Made by a program: the position numbers and the translations under genes. This document shows positions 1-9,064 of a DNA stretch of 37,545 nt, in pieces (the first letter of the stretch is position 1; the number at the start of each line of letters is the position of its first letter). A model generated the notes under the pieces. That model saw only the letters and a list, made by a program, of their open reading frames with translations. It made no database searches and was not told the origin of the DNA. Origin of the DNA: JACCZR01 sp035296565 (lineage in GTDB: Bacteria; Actinomycetota; Thermoleophilia; Solirubrobacterales; Thermoleophilaceae); the NCBI GenBank assembly GCA_035296565.1, contig DATHAQ010000025.1:1-37545 (forward strand), read 5' to 3'.

Positions 1-594
1 CTCCTCGAGCACCGCGCGCCGGCTGAGCACGACGTTGTTGCGGGAGCGATTGAGCTCGATGACCTTGCATTCGATCTTCGTGCTCATGAACTCATCGAGG
101 TTCTGGACGCGGCGGATGTCGACCAGCGAGGCGGGCAGGAAGCCGCGCACCCCGAGGTCGATGATCAGGCCGCCCTTGACGACCTCGATGACCGTGCCCT
201 CCACCGGCTCACCGGACTCGGCGGCCGCCTCGATGCGCCGCCACGCCTTCTCGAAGCGGGCGCGCTTCTTGGAGAGCACGAGCCGGCCGTCCTGGTCCTC
301 CTTGGTGAGTACGAGGGCGTCGACCTCCTCGCCCAGCTCGACCTCCTCGGCGGGGTCGACGGACTTGCGGATCGACAGCTCGTTGGAGGGGATGACCCCC
401 TCCGACTTGTAGCCGATGTCCACCAGGACCTCGTCCTGGTCGATTCGGACGACCGCACCGCTGACCACGTCGCCCTCGTCGAAGGCGACGATGGTGGCGT
501 CGTAGTTGGGGACGATCTCGCCGTCCACCTCGATGAGAAGGCCGTCCGAGCCCTCTACGGGCTTCGGCGGTGTGAGCGTTTCTGCCTCTGGCAC
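1..594 (-). CDS. rpsA: 30S ribosomal protein S1 (5' part, runs off the window)
   Basis: Ribosomal protein S1 helps bring mRNA to the 30S subunit through repeated S1 (OB-fold) RNA-binding domains. The 198 visible codons hold an acidic N-terminal tail, a first S1 domain at about residues 35-105 (motifs VLVDIGYKSEGVIP and LSKKRARFEKAW) and a second at about 118-190 (GGLIIDLGVRGFLPASLVD, then RSRNNVVLSRRAVLEE). The rest lies beyond base 1. The GTG at 594 is chosen because a stop codon (TAG) lies in frame five codons upstream and no other usual start lies between. There is no Shine-Dalgarno sequence; a TAGGCT box ends nine bases before the GTG, so the mRNA may be leaderless. The gene diverges from a flavoprotein gene 54 bases away. 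Identification is secure. Confidence 0.95.
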   Translation of the reverse strand, partial: MPEAETLTPPKPVEGSDGLLIEVDGEIVPNYDATIVAFDEGDVVSGAVVRIDQDEVLVDIGYKSEGVIPSNELSIRKSVDPAEEVELGEEVDALVLTKEDQDGRLVLSKKRARFEKAWRRIEAAAESGEPVEGTVIEVVKGGLIIDLGVRGFLPASLVDIRRVQNLDEFMSTKIECKVIELNRSRNNVVLSRRAVLEE

Positions 595-603
595 TGCGCG
601 CAG

Positions 604-609
604 AGCCTA
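604..609 (-). promoter_or_regulatory. Putative -10 box of rpsA
   Basis: TAGGCT on the minus strand fits TANNNT and ends nine bases before the GTG of rpsA. No convincing -35 hexamer is visible. It lies back to back with the -10-like box of the divergent gene at 636-641. Confidence 0.5.
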
Positions 610-635
610 GCGACCCGAGCGCACTCGGCCCAAGG

Positions 636-641
636 TAGTCT
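636..641 (+). promoter_or_regulatory. Putative -10 box of the geranylgeranyl reductase family gene
   Basis: TAGTCT fits TANNNT and ends seven bases before the ATG at 649. That leaves no room for a ribosome binding site, so the message is probably leaderless. Confidence 0.55.
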
Positions 642-648
642 CGCCCGC

Positions 649-1779
649 ATGCAGCGACGCACCAAGCGCGGCTCGGCCCGCACGGCGCTCGAGGGCGACT
701 ACGACGTACTGATCTGCGGCGCCAGCTTCGCAGGCCTGGCCGTGGCGCGCGAGTTGGGCGGCACCGGCGCGCGCGTTCTGATGATCGACCGCTACGAGGT
801 TGGCGAGCGCCAGACCTCGGCCTGCGGCATCCCCACCGGATGGCTGGAGGCGCTGGGGCTCATGGCCTCGCACCGCCAGACGTTCTCCGAGCTGGTGGTC
901 AACACCCCGCACGGCACCACCCGGCTCGACCTTCCCTTCACCTTCTCCACCTTCGCCTACCCAGCCCTCTGCACGGAGCTGTTCGAGCAGTCGGACTGCG
1001 ACTTCGAGACCGCGAAGGTCGACGGCCGCACGGGCGACACCGTCCACACCGACCGTGGCGATCTGACCGCCCCGCTGATCGTGGACGCGCTGGGCTGGCG
1101 CCGGGTCCTCGGCTCGGGCTATCAGCCGCCCGACGCGCCCCTGTCGCGCGGCCTGGAGGTCCACCCTCACGGGCAGGGCGCGGACCTGGAGATCTGGGTG
1201 GACCGCAAGTACGTCCCCGCCGGCTACGGCTGGAGCTTCCCGGCGCGCGACGAGCTGCGCATCGGGGTCGGCTCCTTCGACCCCCGCTTTCACGTCAAGG
1301 ACAACACCGTGAAGCTGGCCGAGGACCTCGAGTCCGACGCTGTGCGCTACCAGGGCAACTGGATTCCGCACAAGATCCGGCCGGCAGTCGAGGACGGCGT
1401 CTTCTTCACCGGCGACTCCGCGGGCCATTGCATCCCGCTCACCGCCGAGGGCATCCGCACCGCGCTCTACTTCGGCCTGGCCTGCGGCCGCGAGCTGCGC
1501 GACGTGGTCGAGGGCCGTCAGACCCACGCCGAGGCCCTCTCGCGCTACAGCGCGTTCAGCGACTCACACGCGTGGAAGTTCCGCTGGATGCTCCGCATGC
1601 AGGACGTACTGCCCAGGATCCCGCCCCGGTTGCTGCAGGCCAAGATCCGCGGTCTGGGGCTGCGTGCTCTTACCCACTGGTCCTTCGGCCACTACCTCGA
1701 GATCGCGCACCACCGGCTGGTAGAGGAGGGCCCGCCCCCGAGGGCCCGGCGCACGATTCCCCAGACCGCAGCGGCCTAG
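649..1779 (+). CDS. FAD-dependent oxidoreductase, geranylgeranyl reductase family
   Basis: This 376-residue flavoprotein resembles the geranylgeranyl reductase/digeranylgeranylglycerophospholipid reductase family, which saturates isoprenoid double bonds. It starts with an ADP-binding beta-alpha-beta unit at residues 18-50 (YDVLICGASFAGLAVAREL, then an acidic MIDR strand end). The second FAD motif, GDSAG, is near residue 255 and is followed by PLTAEGIRTALYFG, typical of the family. No signal peptide or clear membrane span is seen. The substrate could be a menaquinone side chain, a carotenoid or another prenyl lipid; nothing nearby settles it. It is a single-gene unit with its own -10-like box. 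The dehydrogenase family is well supported, the reaction is not. Confidence 0.8.
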   Translation: MQRRTKRGSARTALEGDYDVLICGASFAGLAVARELGGTGARVLMIDRYEVGERQTSACGIPTGWLEALGLMASHRQTFSELVVNTPHGTTRLDLPFTFSTFAYPALCTELFEQSDCDFETAKVDGRTGDTVHTDRGDLTAPLIVDALGWRRVLGSGYQPPDAPLSRGLEVHPHGQGADLEIWVDRKYVPAGYGWSFPARDELRIGVGSFDPRFHVKDNTVKLAEDLESDAVRYQGNWIPHKIRPAVEDGVFFTGDSAGHCIPLTAEGIRTALYFGLACGRELRDVVEGRQTHAEALSRYSAFSDSHAWKFRWMLRMQDVLPRIPPRLLQAKIRGLGLRALTHWSFGHYLEIAHHRLVEEGPPPRARRTIPQTAAA

Positions 1780-1793
1780 CCGGCGCTCCTGAC

Positions 1794-2105
1794 CTAGAAC
1801 CCCCGCCGTTCGCGGTCGGCGCGTGTGAGCATGCCCGTGTCGGCCCGCGAGCGCTGGTAGGCGGCCGCAAGCCACGCGACCACCAGGACCAGCGCGATGA
1901 TCGTGAACACGATCGAGTCGCCGAACGGATCGACCGCGCCTACCAGGGCTACCGCGAAGTAGAGGACCGCCAGCCCGAGGCCCAGGGTGAGTGCTGCCGC
2001 GAGCACGTCGAGCGGCGCCCGGCCGCTTCGCACCACGGGGGCCTCCTCGAACCCTCCTGGGCGCCCTTCCATCGGCCCTGGATCTGCTCCTTCGCCTTGG
2101 CGCAT
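1794..2105 (-). CDS. Small two-span membrane protein of unknown function
   Basis: A 103-residue protein with a polar N-terminus rich in Gly and Pro, then two predicted membrane helices at about residues 36-60 (LDVLAAALTLGLGLAVLYFA) and 68-88 (IVFTIIALVLVVAWLAAAYQ), and a charged tail. I recognise no family. The ATG at 2105 lies just downstream of the transporter gene (TAG at 2120-2122), so the two are probably co-transcribed. A TAGCAT box also lies 11 bases before the ATG, so a separate start is possible. A second in-frame ATG 12 codons in is an alternative. The gene ends 14 bases from the convergent flavoprotein gene. Confidence 0.6.
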   Translation of the reverse strand: MRQGEGADPGPMEGRPGGFEEAPVVRSGRAPLDVLAAALTLGLGLAVLYFAVALVGAVDPFGDSIVFTIIALVLVVAWLAAAYQRSRADTGMLTRADRERRGF

Positions 2106-2119
2106 GAGAAGCGCGAATG

Positions 2120-2566
2120 CTACTCCCGTACGACGAGGATTGTGCCCACGGCGAGCAGACCCACCCCCAGCACGCGCAGCGGCGTGAGCCCACGTTGCTC
2201 GAGCCCGAACGCGCCGACGCGGTCGAGGAAGACCGACATCGCCAACTGGCCGGCGATGGTCGCGGCGGTGACCCCGCCGGCGCCGAGGGTCTGCACGGCG
2301 ATCAGGGCGGTGGTGACGTAGATCGCGCCCAGCACGCCACCGAGCAGGTAGTACCAGGACAGCCCGCTGATCTCTCCGACCCTCCCGTAGCCGCCGGCGA
2401 ACAGGAGCGTGATGGCGACCAGCGCCGCGGTGCCGATGGCGAACGAGATCGACGCGGCGGGAATGCTGCCCACCGCCCTGCCGAGGCCGGCGTTGATCGG
2501 CGCCTGCAGCGCGATGAAGCCGCCGGCGAACACGGTCGCCAGGACGACGATCGGGGTCTTGTCCAT
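2120..2566 (-). CDS. DMT-family transporter, DUF606/YdcZ type
   Basis: This 148-residue, almost wholly hydrophobic protein has four or five predicted membrane helices. The start (TPIVVLATVFAGGFIALQAP, then INAGLGRAVGSIPAASISF) matches the DUF606/YdcZ half-size drug/metabolite transporter family, whose members likely act as dimers. The substrate is unknown. The ATG at 2566 gives a family-like N-terminus; a GTG two codons upstream is the alternative. Two copies of a hairpin repeat fill the space between the polA stop and this start, so the repeat forms its upstream region. The adjacent sequence TACTAG resembles a -10 box but misses the final T. Confidence 0.75.
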   Translation of the reverse strand: MDKTPIVVLATVFAGGFIALQAPINAGLGRAVGSIPAASISFAIGTAALVAITLLFAGGYGRVGEISGLSWYYLLGGVLGAIYVTTALIAVQTLGAGGVTAATIAGQLAMSVFLDRVGAFGLEQRGLTPLRVLGVGLLAVGTILVVRE

Positions 2567-2582
2567 CCGCACTAGTACCGCC

Positions 2583-2624
2583 GGAGCGCAGCCCGGGCGC
2601 CGGCCGGGCGAGCACCGCCGGTCG
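2583..2624. repeat. Intergenic hairpin repeat, copy 1
   Basis: This 42-base unit reads GGAGCGCAGCCCGGGCG, then CCGGCCGGGCGAGCACC, then GCCGGTCG. It carries a stem GCCCGG/CCGGGC around the loop GCGCCGG. Copy 2 follows 57 bases later in the same orientation and differs at only three positions. GTACCG plus two bases precedes both copies. Confidence 0.85.
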
Positions 2625-2639
2625 AGGATCTGTACCGAA

Positions 2640-2681
2640 GGAGCGCAGCCCGGGCGTCGGCCGGGCAAACACCGCCGGTCG
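2640..2681. repeat. Intergenic hairpin repeat, copy 2
   Basis: This is the same 42-base unit as at 2583-2624, with loop GCGTCGG and CAAACACC in place of CGAGCACC. It ends six bases before the polA stop codon, so it lies in the 3' region of the polA message and could act as its end or stabilising hairpin. Confidence 0.85.
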
Positions 2682-2687
2682 GGAGTC

Positions 2688-5294
2688 TCACTTGGCCTCC
2701 AGCCAGTCGCGGCCGCTCGCGACGTCGACCTCGAGCGGCGGATCGAGCTCGAAGGCACCCGCCATCTCCCGCCGGACGATCTCCGCGGCCCGCTCGGCCT
2801 CGGCCTCGGGCGCCTCGAACAACAGCTCGTCGTGGATCTGCAGCACGAGCCTGGTCTCCAGCCCGGCGTCGCGCAGCTCGTTGCGACAGGAGACCATCGC
2901 CACCTTGATGATGTCGGCCGCGGTGCCCTGGATGACCATGTTCACCGCCAGCCGCTCCCCCAACAGGCGGGTCTGCCGCTGGCGGGCGCGCAGCTCGGGG
3001 ATGCGCCGGATGCGGCCGAACAGCGTGGTGACGTGCCCATGCTCCTTGGCGTGCTCGATCGTGCCGTCGATGAACTCGCGGACCTTGAGAAAGCGCTCGA
3101 GGTAGGCGTCGATGAATTCTCCCGCCTCCTCCTGCGAGATCCCTAGGCGGTCGGCCAGCCCGTAGGCCGACAGCCCGTAGACGATCCCGTAGTTGACCAT
3201 CTTGGCCTTGGAGCGGGTACCGGGGTCGGGCTTGCCGCCCAGGATCTGCTCGGCGGTGGCGGCGTGCACGTCCTCGCCGCGGCGGAAGATTTCCTTCAGC
3301 ACGGGCTCGCCGGCGATGTGGGCCAGGATGCGCAGCTCCACCTGCGAGTAGTCCGCGGAGATCAGGCGGTTGCCCTCCTCGGCCACGAAGCAGGCACGGA
3401 TCTCGCGCCCGCGCTCGGTGCGGATCGGGATGTTCTGCAGGTTGGGATCGGTGCTCGACAGCCGGCCGGTGGTGGCCGCGGCCTGGTTGAAGGTCGTCCG
3501 CAGCCGTCCGTCGGAGTCCACCAGCTCCGGAAAGGCGTCCAGGTAGGTCGACTTCAGCTTGGTGAGCTCGCGCCAGGACTCGATCTTGGGGACGATCTCG
3601 TGCTCGCCGCGGATGGCCTGGAGCACGCGGGCGTCGGTGGAGAAGCCGGTCTTGCCCCGCCGCTTCTTGGACAGGCCGAGCTTGTTGAACAGCACCTCGG
3701 CCAGCTGCTGCGGCGAGCCGATGGTGAACTCCTCGCCGGCCAGCATCCAGACGTCGCGCTCGAGCGCGTTGGCCTCGTCCTCGACGCGCTTGGCGATGGT
3801 CCGCACGGTGTCCACGTCGAGCTTCACGCCCGCGCGCTCCATCTCCACCAGCACGTCGACCAGCGGCAACTCGATCTCGTGCAGCAGCCGGGTGAGGCCG
3901 TCGGCCTCCAGGCGCTCGCGCTGGCGCTCGGCGAGGATGCGTGTGACGACCGCGTCCGCAGCGAGGCCGTCCCCGCCCTCCACGTCCGCCCCTATCCCCT
4001 CGTCGCTCGCCAGCTCGTCGAGGGGGTAGCCGCGGCGCGCAGGGTCGATGAGATAGGCGGCCAGCATCGTGTCGTGCTCCAGCGCGACGTGGCCCTCGAA
4101 GCGCTCGGAGGAGGCGGTGGTCTTCCAGTCGTGCGCGACCACGGGCCGGTCCCCCACGGCGAGCGCCACGGCGTCGAGCGTCTCCGCCTGGCCGACCATC
4201 ACCTCGTCGCCGCCGGCGAACGCGGCGAAGCTGAGCGGCTCGGCGTCGTCGGCCGGCAGGAGCTGGCCCTCCGGCGGCTCCTCGGGCGCCGCGCGGGCCG
4301 CCGCGAGCGTGAACAGCTCTCCCTCGGTTGCGAGGGCCGCGGGGGCCACCTCGCGGGCGCGCACGGCGAACTGCTCGGTGGGGCGCTCGCGCGGCGCGGC
4401 CTCCTCTTCGTCGCCGAGCGCCTCCTCCAGGCGCCGCAGCGGGTCACGAAGCTCGAACTCGCGGAACACCTCCCGCAGCCGCGAGCGGTCGGGCTCGCGC
4501 GCGAGTGACTCGTCGAGGTCCAGGTCTACCTCGACCGTCCGCACCGCGGTGGCAAGCTGCTTGGAGACCCGCGCATCCTCCGCGTGCTGGGTCAGGTTCT
4601 CCTTGCGCTTGGCGCCGGAGATCGAGTCGACGTTCGACAGGACGCCTTCAAGGTCGCCGTACTCCTGCAGCAGCTGGGAGGCGGTCTTCTCGCCGATGCC
4701 CGGGACGCCGGGGATGTTGTCCGAGGTGTCCCCCTTCAGTCCTGTGAAGTCCGGCACCAGCTCGGGCGCGATGCCGTAGCGGTCGACCACGGCGTCGCGG
4801 TCGTAGACCTTGGTCTCGGTTATGCCCCGGCTGGTGGCCATCACGCGGACGCCCGGCTCGATCAGCTGGAAGAGGTCACGGTCGCCGGTGACCACCATCA
4901 CGTCGATGTCCTGCTCGCGCGCGCGGGTGGCAAGAGAGGCGATCACGTCGTCTGCCTCGAAGCCGTCCACCTTCACGTTCGTGTAGCCGAAGGCGTCGAC
5001 CAGCGGCTGGAGATGGGGCCACTGCTCGGAGAGCAGGTCGGGCTTGGTCGAGCGCTGGGCCTTGTACTCGGGGTAGACCTCCTTGCGGCCCGACATGCCC
5101 GCGTCCCACACCACCAGCGTGGGCTGCTGGCCGTGCTCGGTGAGGATCTTCACCAGCATCGAGGCGAAGCCGAAGATCGCGTTGGTCGGCTGCCCCTTCG
5201 ACGTGGAGATCGTCTCTGGCAGGGCGAAGAAGGCGCGGTAGACGAGGCTGTTCCCGTCGATGAGGAAGAGCTCGCGGCGGTCAGCGTCTGTCAC
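2688..5294 (-). CDS. polA: DNA polymerase I
   Basis: PolA fills gaps and removes RNA primers in replication and repair. The 868 residues contain an N-terminal 5'-3' exonuclease (from LFLIDGNSLVYRAF at residue 8, with DRDLFQL and a helix-hairpin-helix VPGIGEKTA), a central exonuclease-fold region, and the family A polymerase. The polymerase has motif A DYSQVELRI near 646, motif B with NYGIVYG near 702 and motif C HDE near 821. The middle domain lacks the D-x-E of a proofreading site (LSFAAFAGG stands there), so proofreading is probably lost. Motif B has Tyr where E. coli and Taq have Phe. The GTG at 5294 is preferred because TACGAT ends six bases before it. Starting further upstream would translate the hairpin repeat as an extra LGLRSSG-type leader. 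Confidence 0.97.
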   Translation of the reverse strand: MTDADRRELFLIDGNSLVYRAFFALPETISTSKGQPTNAIFGFASMLVKILTEHGQQPTLVVWDAGMSGRKEVYPEYKAQRSTKPDLLSEQWPHLQPLVDAFGYTNVKVDGFEADDVIASLATRAREQDIDVMVVTGDRDLFQLIEPGVRVMATSRGITETKVYDRDAVVDRYGIAPELVPDFTGLKGDTSDNIPGVPGIGEKTASQLLQEYGDLEGVLSNVDSISGAKRKENLTQHAEDARVSKQLATAVRTVEVDLDLDESLAREPDRSRLREVFREFELRDPLRRLEEALGDEEEAAPRERPTEQFAVRAREVAPAALATEGELFTLAAARAAPEEPPEGQLLPADDAEPLSFAAFAGGDEVMVGQAETLDAVALAVGDRPVVAHDWKTTASSERFEGHVALEHDTMLAAYLIDPARRGYPLDELASDEGIGADVEGGDGLAADAVVTRILAERQRERLEADGLTRLLHEIELPLVDVLVEMERAGVKLDVDTVRTIAKRVEDEANALERDVWMLAGEEFTIGSPQQLAEVLFNKLGLSKKRRGKTGFSTDARVLQAIRGEHEIVPKIESWRELTKLKSTYLDAFPELVDSDGRLRTTFNQAAATTGRLSSTDPNLQNIPIRTERGREIRACFVAEEGNRLISADYSQVELRILAHIAGEPVLKEIFRRGEDVHAATAEQILGGKPDPGTRSKAKMVNYGIVYGLSAYGLADRLGISQEEAGEFIDAYLERFLKVREFIDGTIEHAKEHGHVTTLFGRIRRIPELRARQRQTRLLGERLAVNMVIQGTAADIIKVAMVSCRNELRDAGLETRLVLQIHDELLFEAPEAEAERAAEIVRREMAGAFELDPPLEVDVASGRDWLEAK

Positions 5295-5300
5295 CGCCTC

Positions 5301-5306
5301 ATCGTA
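5301..5306 (-). promoter_or_regulatory. Putative -10 box of polA
   Basis: TACGAT fits TANNNT and ends six bases before the GTG of polA, with no ribosome binding site between. Copy 3 of the hairpin repeat lies directly upstream, where a -35 region would be. Confidence 0.6.
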
Positions 5307-5315
5307 GGCGCCGGA

Positions 5316-5350
5316 GGAGCGCAGCCCGAGCGTTGGTCGGGTGAGCACCG
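5316..5350. repeat. Intergenic hairpin repeat, copy 3 (diverged)
   Basis: This copy reads GGAGCGCAGCCCGAGCG, then TTGGTCGGGTGAGCACCG. It matches copies 1 and 2 except in the stem and loop. The stem changes are paired: the closing G-C pair next to the loop becomes A-T (CCCGA/TCGGG) and the loop is GCGTTGG. It sits between the divergent polA and malic enzyme genes. Confidence 0.75.
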
Positions 5351-5370
5351 GACCCTTTCGTCCCCGTCGA

Positions 5371-5376
5371 TAGTTT
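5371..5376 (+). promoter_or_regulatory. Putative -10 box of the malic enzyme gene
   Basis: TAGTTT fits TANNNT and ends seven bases before the GTG at 5384. No Shine-Dalgarno sequence lies between, which suggests a leaderless message. Confidence 0.6.
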
Positions 5377-5383
5377 CCGAGAC

Positions 5384-6802
<1,419 letters not shown>

Positions 6803-6815
6803 GGAGGCACAGCAC

Positions 6816-7733
6816 ATGAAGGTCACGGTCACTGGCGCGACCGGGAACGTGGGCCGTCCGCTGGTCGCAGCACTGCGGGAGAAGGGCCACGAGGTCACGG
6901 CCCTCTCGCGCGACGCCGACAGCGGCAGCCGCAAGCTGGGCTCGGCGGTGACGGTGCTCGGATGGCCTGCCCCCAAGGAGGCCCCGCCCCCTCCAGAGGC
7001 GATCGAGGGCCAGGACGCGGTGATCCACCTGCTGGGCGAGCCGATCGACCAGCGCTGGACGGACGAGGTCAAGCGCGAGCTGCGCGACTCGCGGGTGCTT
7101 TCCACTCGACAGGTGGTCGAGGGGCTGAAGGCCGCCGAGGCGCGTCCCGGGGTGCTGGTCTCCCAGTCGGCCAGCGGCTACTACGGCAACCGCGGCGACG
7201 AGGAGCTCACCGAGTCCTCCTCGGCCGGCGACGACTTCCTGGCCGACCTGGTCGTCGAGTGGGAGGCGGAGGCCGACCAGGCTCGGGAGCTGAACGTGCG
7301 GGTGGTCACCACCCGCACGGGCGTGGTGCTCTCGCGCGAGGGCGGCGCGCTGGAGAAGATGCTCCCCTTCTTCAAGCTCGGCATCGGCGGCCCGGTCGCC
7401 GGGGGCGGCCAGTACGTCCCCTGGGTGCATCTCGACGACGTGACCGGCTCACTGGTCGCGGTGATGCAGGACGAGGCGGCCAGCGGCCCGGTGAACGTTT
7501 CGGCCCCGGCACCCGCCACCAACAAAGAGCTGTCCAAGACGCTCGGGCGCGTGCTGCGGCGCCCGGCGCTCGCCCCGGTCCCGGGCTTGGCGGTCAAGAC
7601 CCTCTACGGCGAGATGGGGCACATCGTCATCACCGGCCAGCGCATGCTTCCCAAGCGCCTGGAGGAGCTGGGCTACACGTTCGCTCAGCCCGAGCTGGAG
7701 TCGGCGCTGCGCTCGGCGATCGGGGCGCGCTAG
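6816..7733 (+). CDS. TIGR01777-family NAD(P)-binding epimerase/SDR protein
   Basis: This 305-residue extended short-chain dehydrogenase-like protein starts with a Rossmann motif (VTVTGATGNVGRPLVAALRE, residues 3-22). It carries the TIGR01777/YfcH hallmarks AVIHLLGEPIDQRWTDEVK, SASGYYGNRGDEELTE (with the YxxxN-type Tyr) and PWVHLDDV. Family members are annotated as sugar-nucleotide epimerase-like, but the substrate is unknown; some bacterial relatives have been linked to cell division. The start is decided by AGGAGG at 6802-6807, eight bases before the ATG and overlapping the stop of the malic enzyme gene. It is the clear leadered, internal-operon contrast to the leaderless first genes. Its TAG shares the palindrome CTAG with the convergent gene's stop. 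Confidence 0.85.
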   Translation: MKVTVTGATGNVGRPLVAALREKGHEVTALSRDADSGSRKLGSAVTVLGWPAPKEAPPPPEAIEGQDAVIHLLGEPIDQRWTDEVKRELRDSRVLSTRQVVEGLKAAEARPGVLVSQSASGYYGNRGDEELTESSSAGDDFLADLVVEWEAEADQARELNVRVVTTRTGVVLSREGGALEKMLPFFKLGIGGPVAGGGQYVPWVHLDDVTGSLVAVMQDEAASGPVNVSAPAPATNKELSKTLGRVLRRPALAPVPGLAVKTLYGEMGHIVITGQRMLPKRLEELGYTFAQPELESALRSAIGAR

Positions 7734-8074
7734 TCGCCGGCGGCCGGGGCGCGCTTGCCGCGGTAGCCGATGATCAGCTCGAACAGGCCGAACAGCAACG
7801 AGAGCAGCACGCCGAAGAAGGCCACCACCACGAGGACTATCCGCACCAGGTCAGCGACCAGGTCGGGCAGCGTGATCAGCGCGACGATCATGAGGATCAG
7901 CGTGTAGAGAGCGGCCAGCACGCCGACGCCGAACGCGATGTCCAGCGCCCGCTCGCGGCCGCGCTCGTCCCCCCGGGAGCCGAGCACCCCGGACACGATG
8001 TACACGACCGCGTAGGCCACCCCGAGCAGCAGCAGAGGGAGGAAGAAGGCGGTGGAGTTGCCGTCAGGCGGCAT
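7730..8074 (-). CDS. Small multi-span membrane protein, unknown function
   Basis: This 114-residue protein has predicted membrane helices near residues 8-30 (AFFLPLLLLGVAYAVVYIV), 47-70 (FGVGVLAALYTLILMIVAL) and one long or two short helices at 74-104 (VRIVLVVVAFFGVLLSLLFG). The linker between the first two is charged (GSRGDERGRERA), as is the C-terminus. I recognise no family. Its ATG overlaps the stop of the preceding gene by one base (TGATG). It is therefore the last gene of the livHMGF-type transcription unit, and it ends on a CTAG shared with the convergent epimerase gene. Confidence 0.65.
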   Translation of the reverse strand: MPPDGNSTAFFLPLLLLGVAYAVVYIVSGVLGSRGDERGRERALDIAFGVGVLAALYTLILMIVALITLPDLVADLVRIVLVVVAFFGVLLSLLFGLFELIIGYRGKRAPAAGD

Positions 8075-8361
8075 CAGTCGCTGTCCTCTCCCCGCCGTTC
8101 CTCCAGCGCGGCCCGGGCCTCGGCCGCCGTCTTCCCGCCGCTGCCGAACGCGCCCTGGAGCTTCCACCGCGAATCCGCCTTGGCAGGCCAGAGCAGCCAG
8201 GCGATGATCGAGACGAAGGGCAGGATGAGCGCCGACGCCAGGCCCGCCCGCTCCGTGAAGCCCTTGCGGTCCGCCAGGTAGGTGCAGATGACGGCCCCGA
8301 TCAGCCACAGGTAGAGCAGGTAGAGCGCCTTGGCCCCGAGCAGTGCGATGACGGTGGTCAT
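8074..8361 (-). CDS. Small membrane protein with charged tail, unknown function
   Basis: This 95-residue protein has two predicted membrane helices (about residues 4-28, IALLGAKALYLLYLWLIGAV, and 40-60, LASALILPFVSIIAWLLW). A soluble, alanine- and acid-rich C-terminal tail (TAAEARAALEERRGEDSD) follows. No family is recognised. The ATG overlaps the livF stop in ATGA, so it is translated together with the transporter. Such a place suggests an accessory or regulatory membrane partner of the ABC transporter, but that is inference from position only. Confidence 0.65.
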   Translation of the reverse strand: MTTVIALLGAKALYLLYLWLIGAVICTYLADRKGFTERAGLASALILPFVSIIAWLLWPAKADSRWKLQGAFGSGGKTAAEARAALEERRGEDSD

Positions 8362-9064
8362 GCGCCCAGGTAGGCCTTCTGGACCTCGGGGTTGTCGCGC
8401 AGCGCCTCGGAGCGGTCGGTGAGCGCCACGTTGCCGGTCTCCAGCACGTAACCGCGCGTGGAGACCTCCAGTGCGAAGTTCGCGTTCTGTTCCACCAGCA
8501 GGATCGTGGTGCCCTGCCGGTTGATCTCGGCCACCGTCTCGTAGATGCGCTCCACGAGCACCGGGGCCAGCCCCATCGACGGTTCGTCGAGCAGCAGCAG
8601 CTTGGGCTCTGCCATCAGCGCCCGGCCGATCGCGAGCATCTGCTGCTCGCCGCCGGACATCGTCCCCGCCTTCTGGCTCTCGCGCTCCTTGAGGCGCGGG
8701 AAGAGGTCGAAGACGCGGTCGAGGTCCTCCACGATCCTGCCGTCGCGGCGTAGGAACGCGCCCAGTTCGAGGTTCTCGCGCACGGTCATGCGCTGGAAGC
8801 AGTGGCGCCCCTCCGGCGACTGCGAGATCCCCAGCCGCACGATGTCCTGCGGCGCGGTCTCGCCGATCTGCTCGCCGTCGAAGACGATCGAGCCTGCACG
8901 AGGGGCTGTCAGCCCGGAGATCGATCGGAGCGTCGTGGACTTGCCGGCGCCATTGGAGCCGATCAGGGTGACCACCTCGCCCTCCTCCACTGTGAGCGAG
9001 ACCCCCTTGAGCGCCTCGATGTTCCCGTAGAAGGTGTGGATGTCGTCGACTTCGAGCAGCGCCA

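Noticed and set aside
3264..4508. A 414-codon open frame on the plus strand opposite polA
   Set aside because: Low-complexity composition and no motifs; polA on the other strand is complete and conserved throughout.
5295..5348. Extending polA upstream to an ATG-like start with a 19-residue leader
   Set aside because: The leader is translation of the hairpin repeat, and the -10-like TACGAT sits inside it, six bases before a good GTG.
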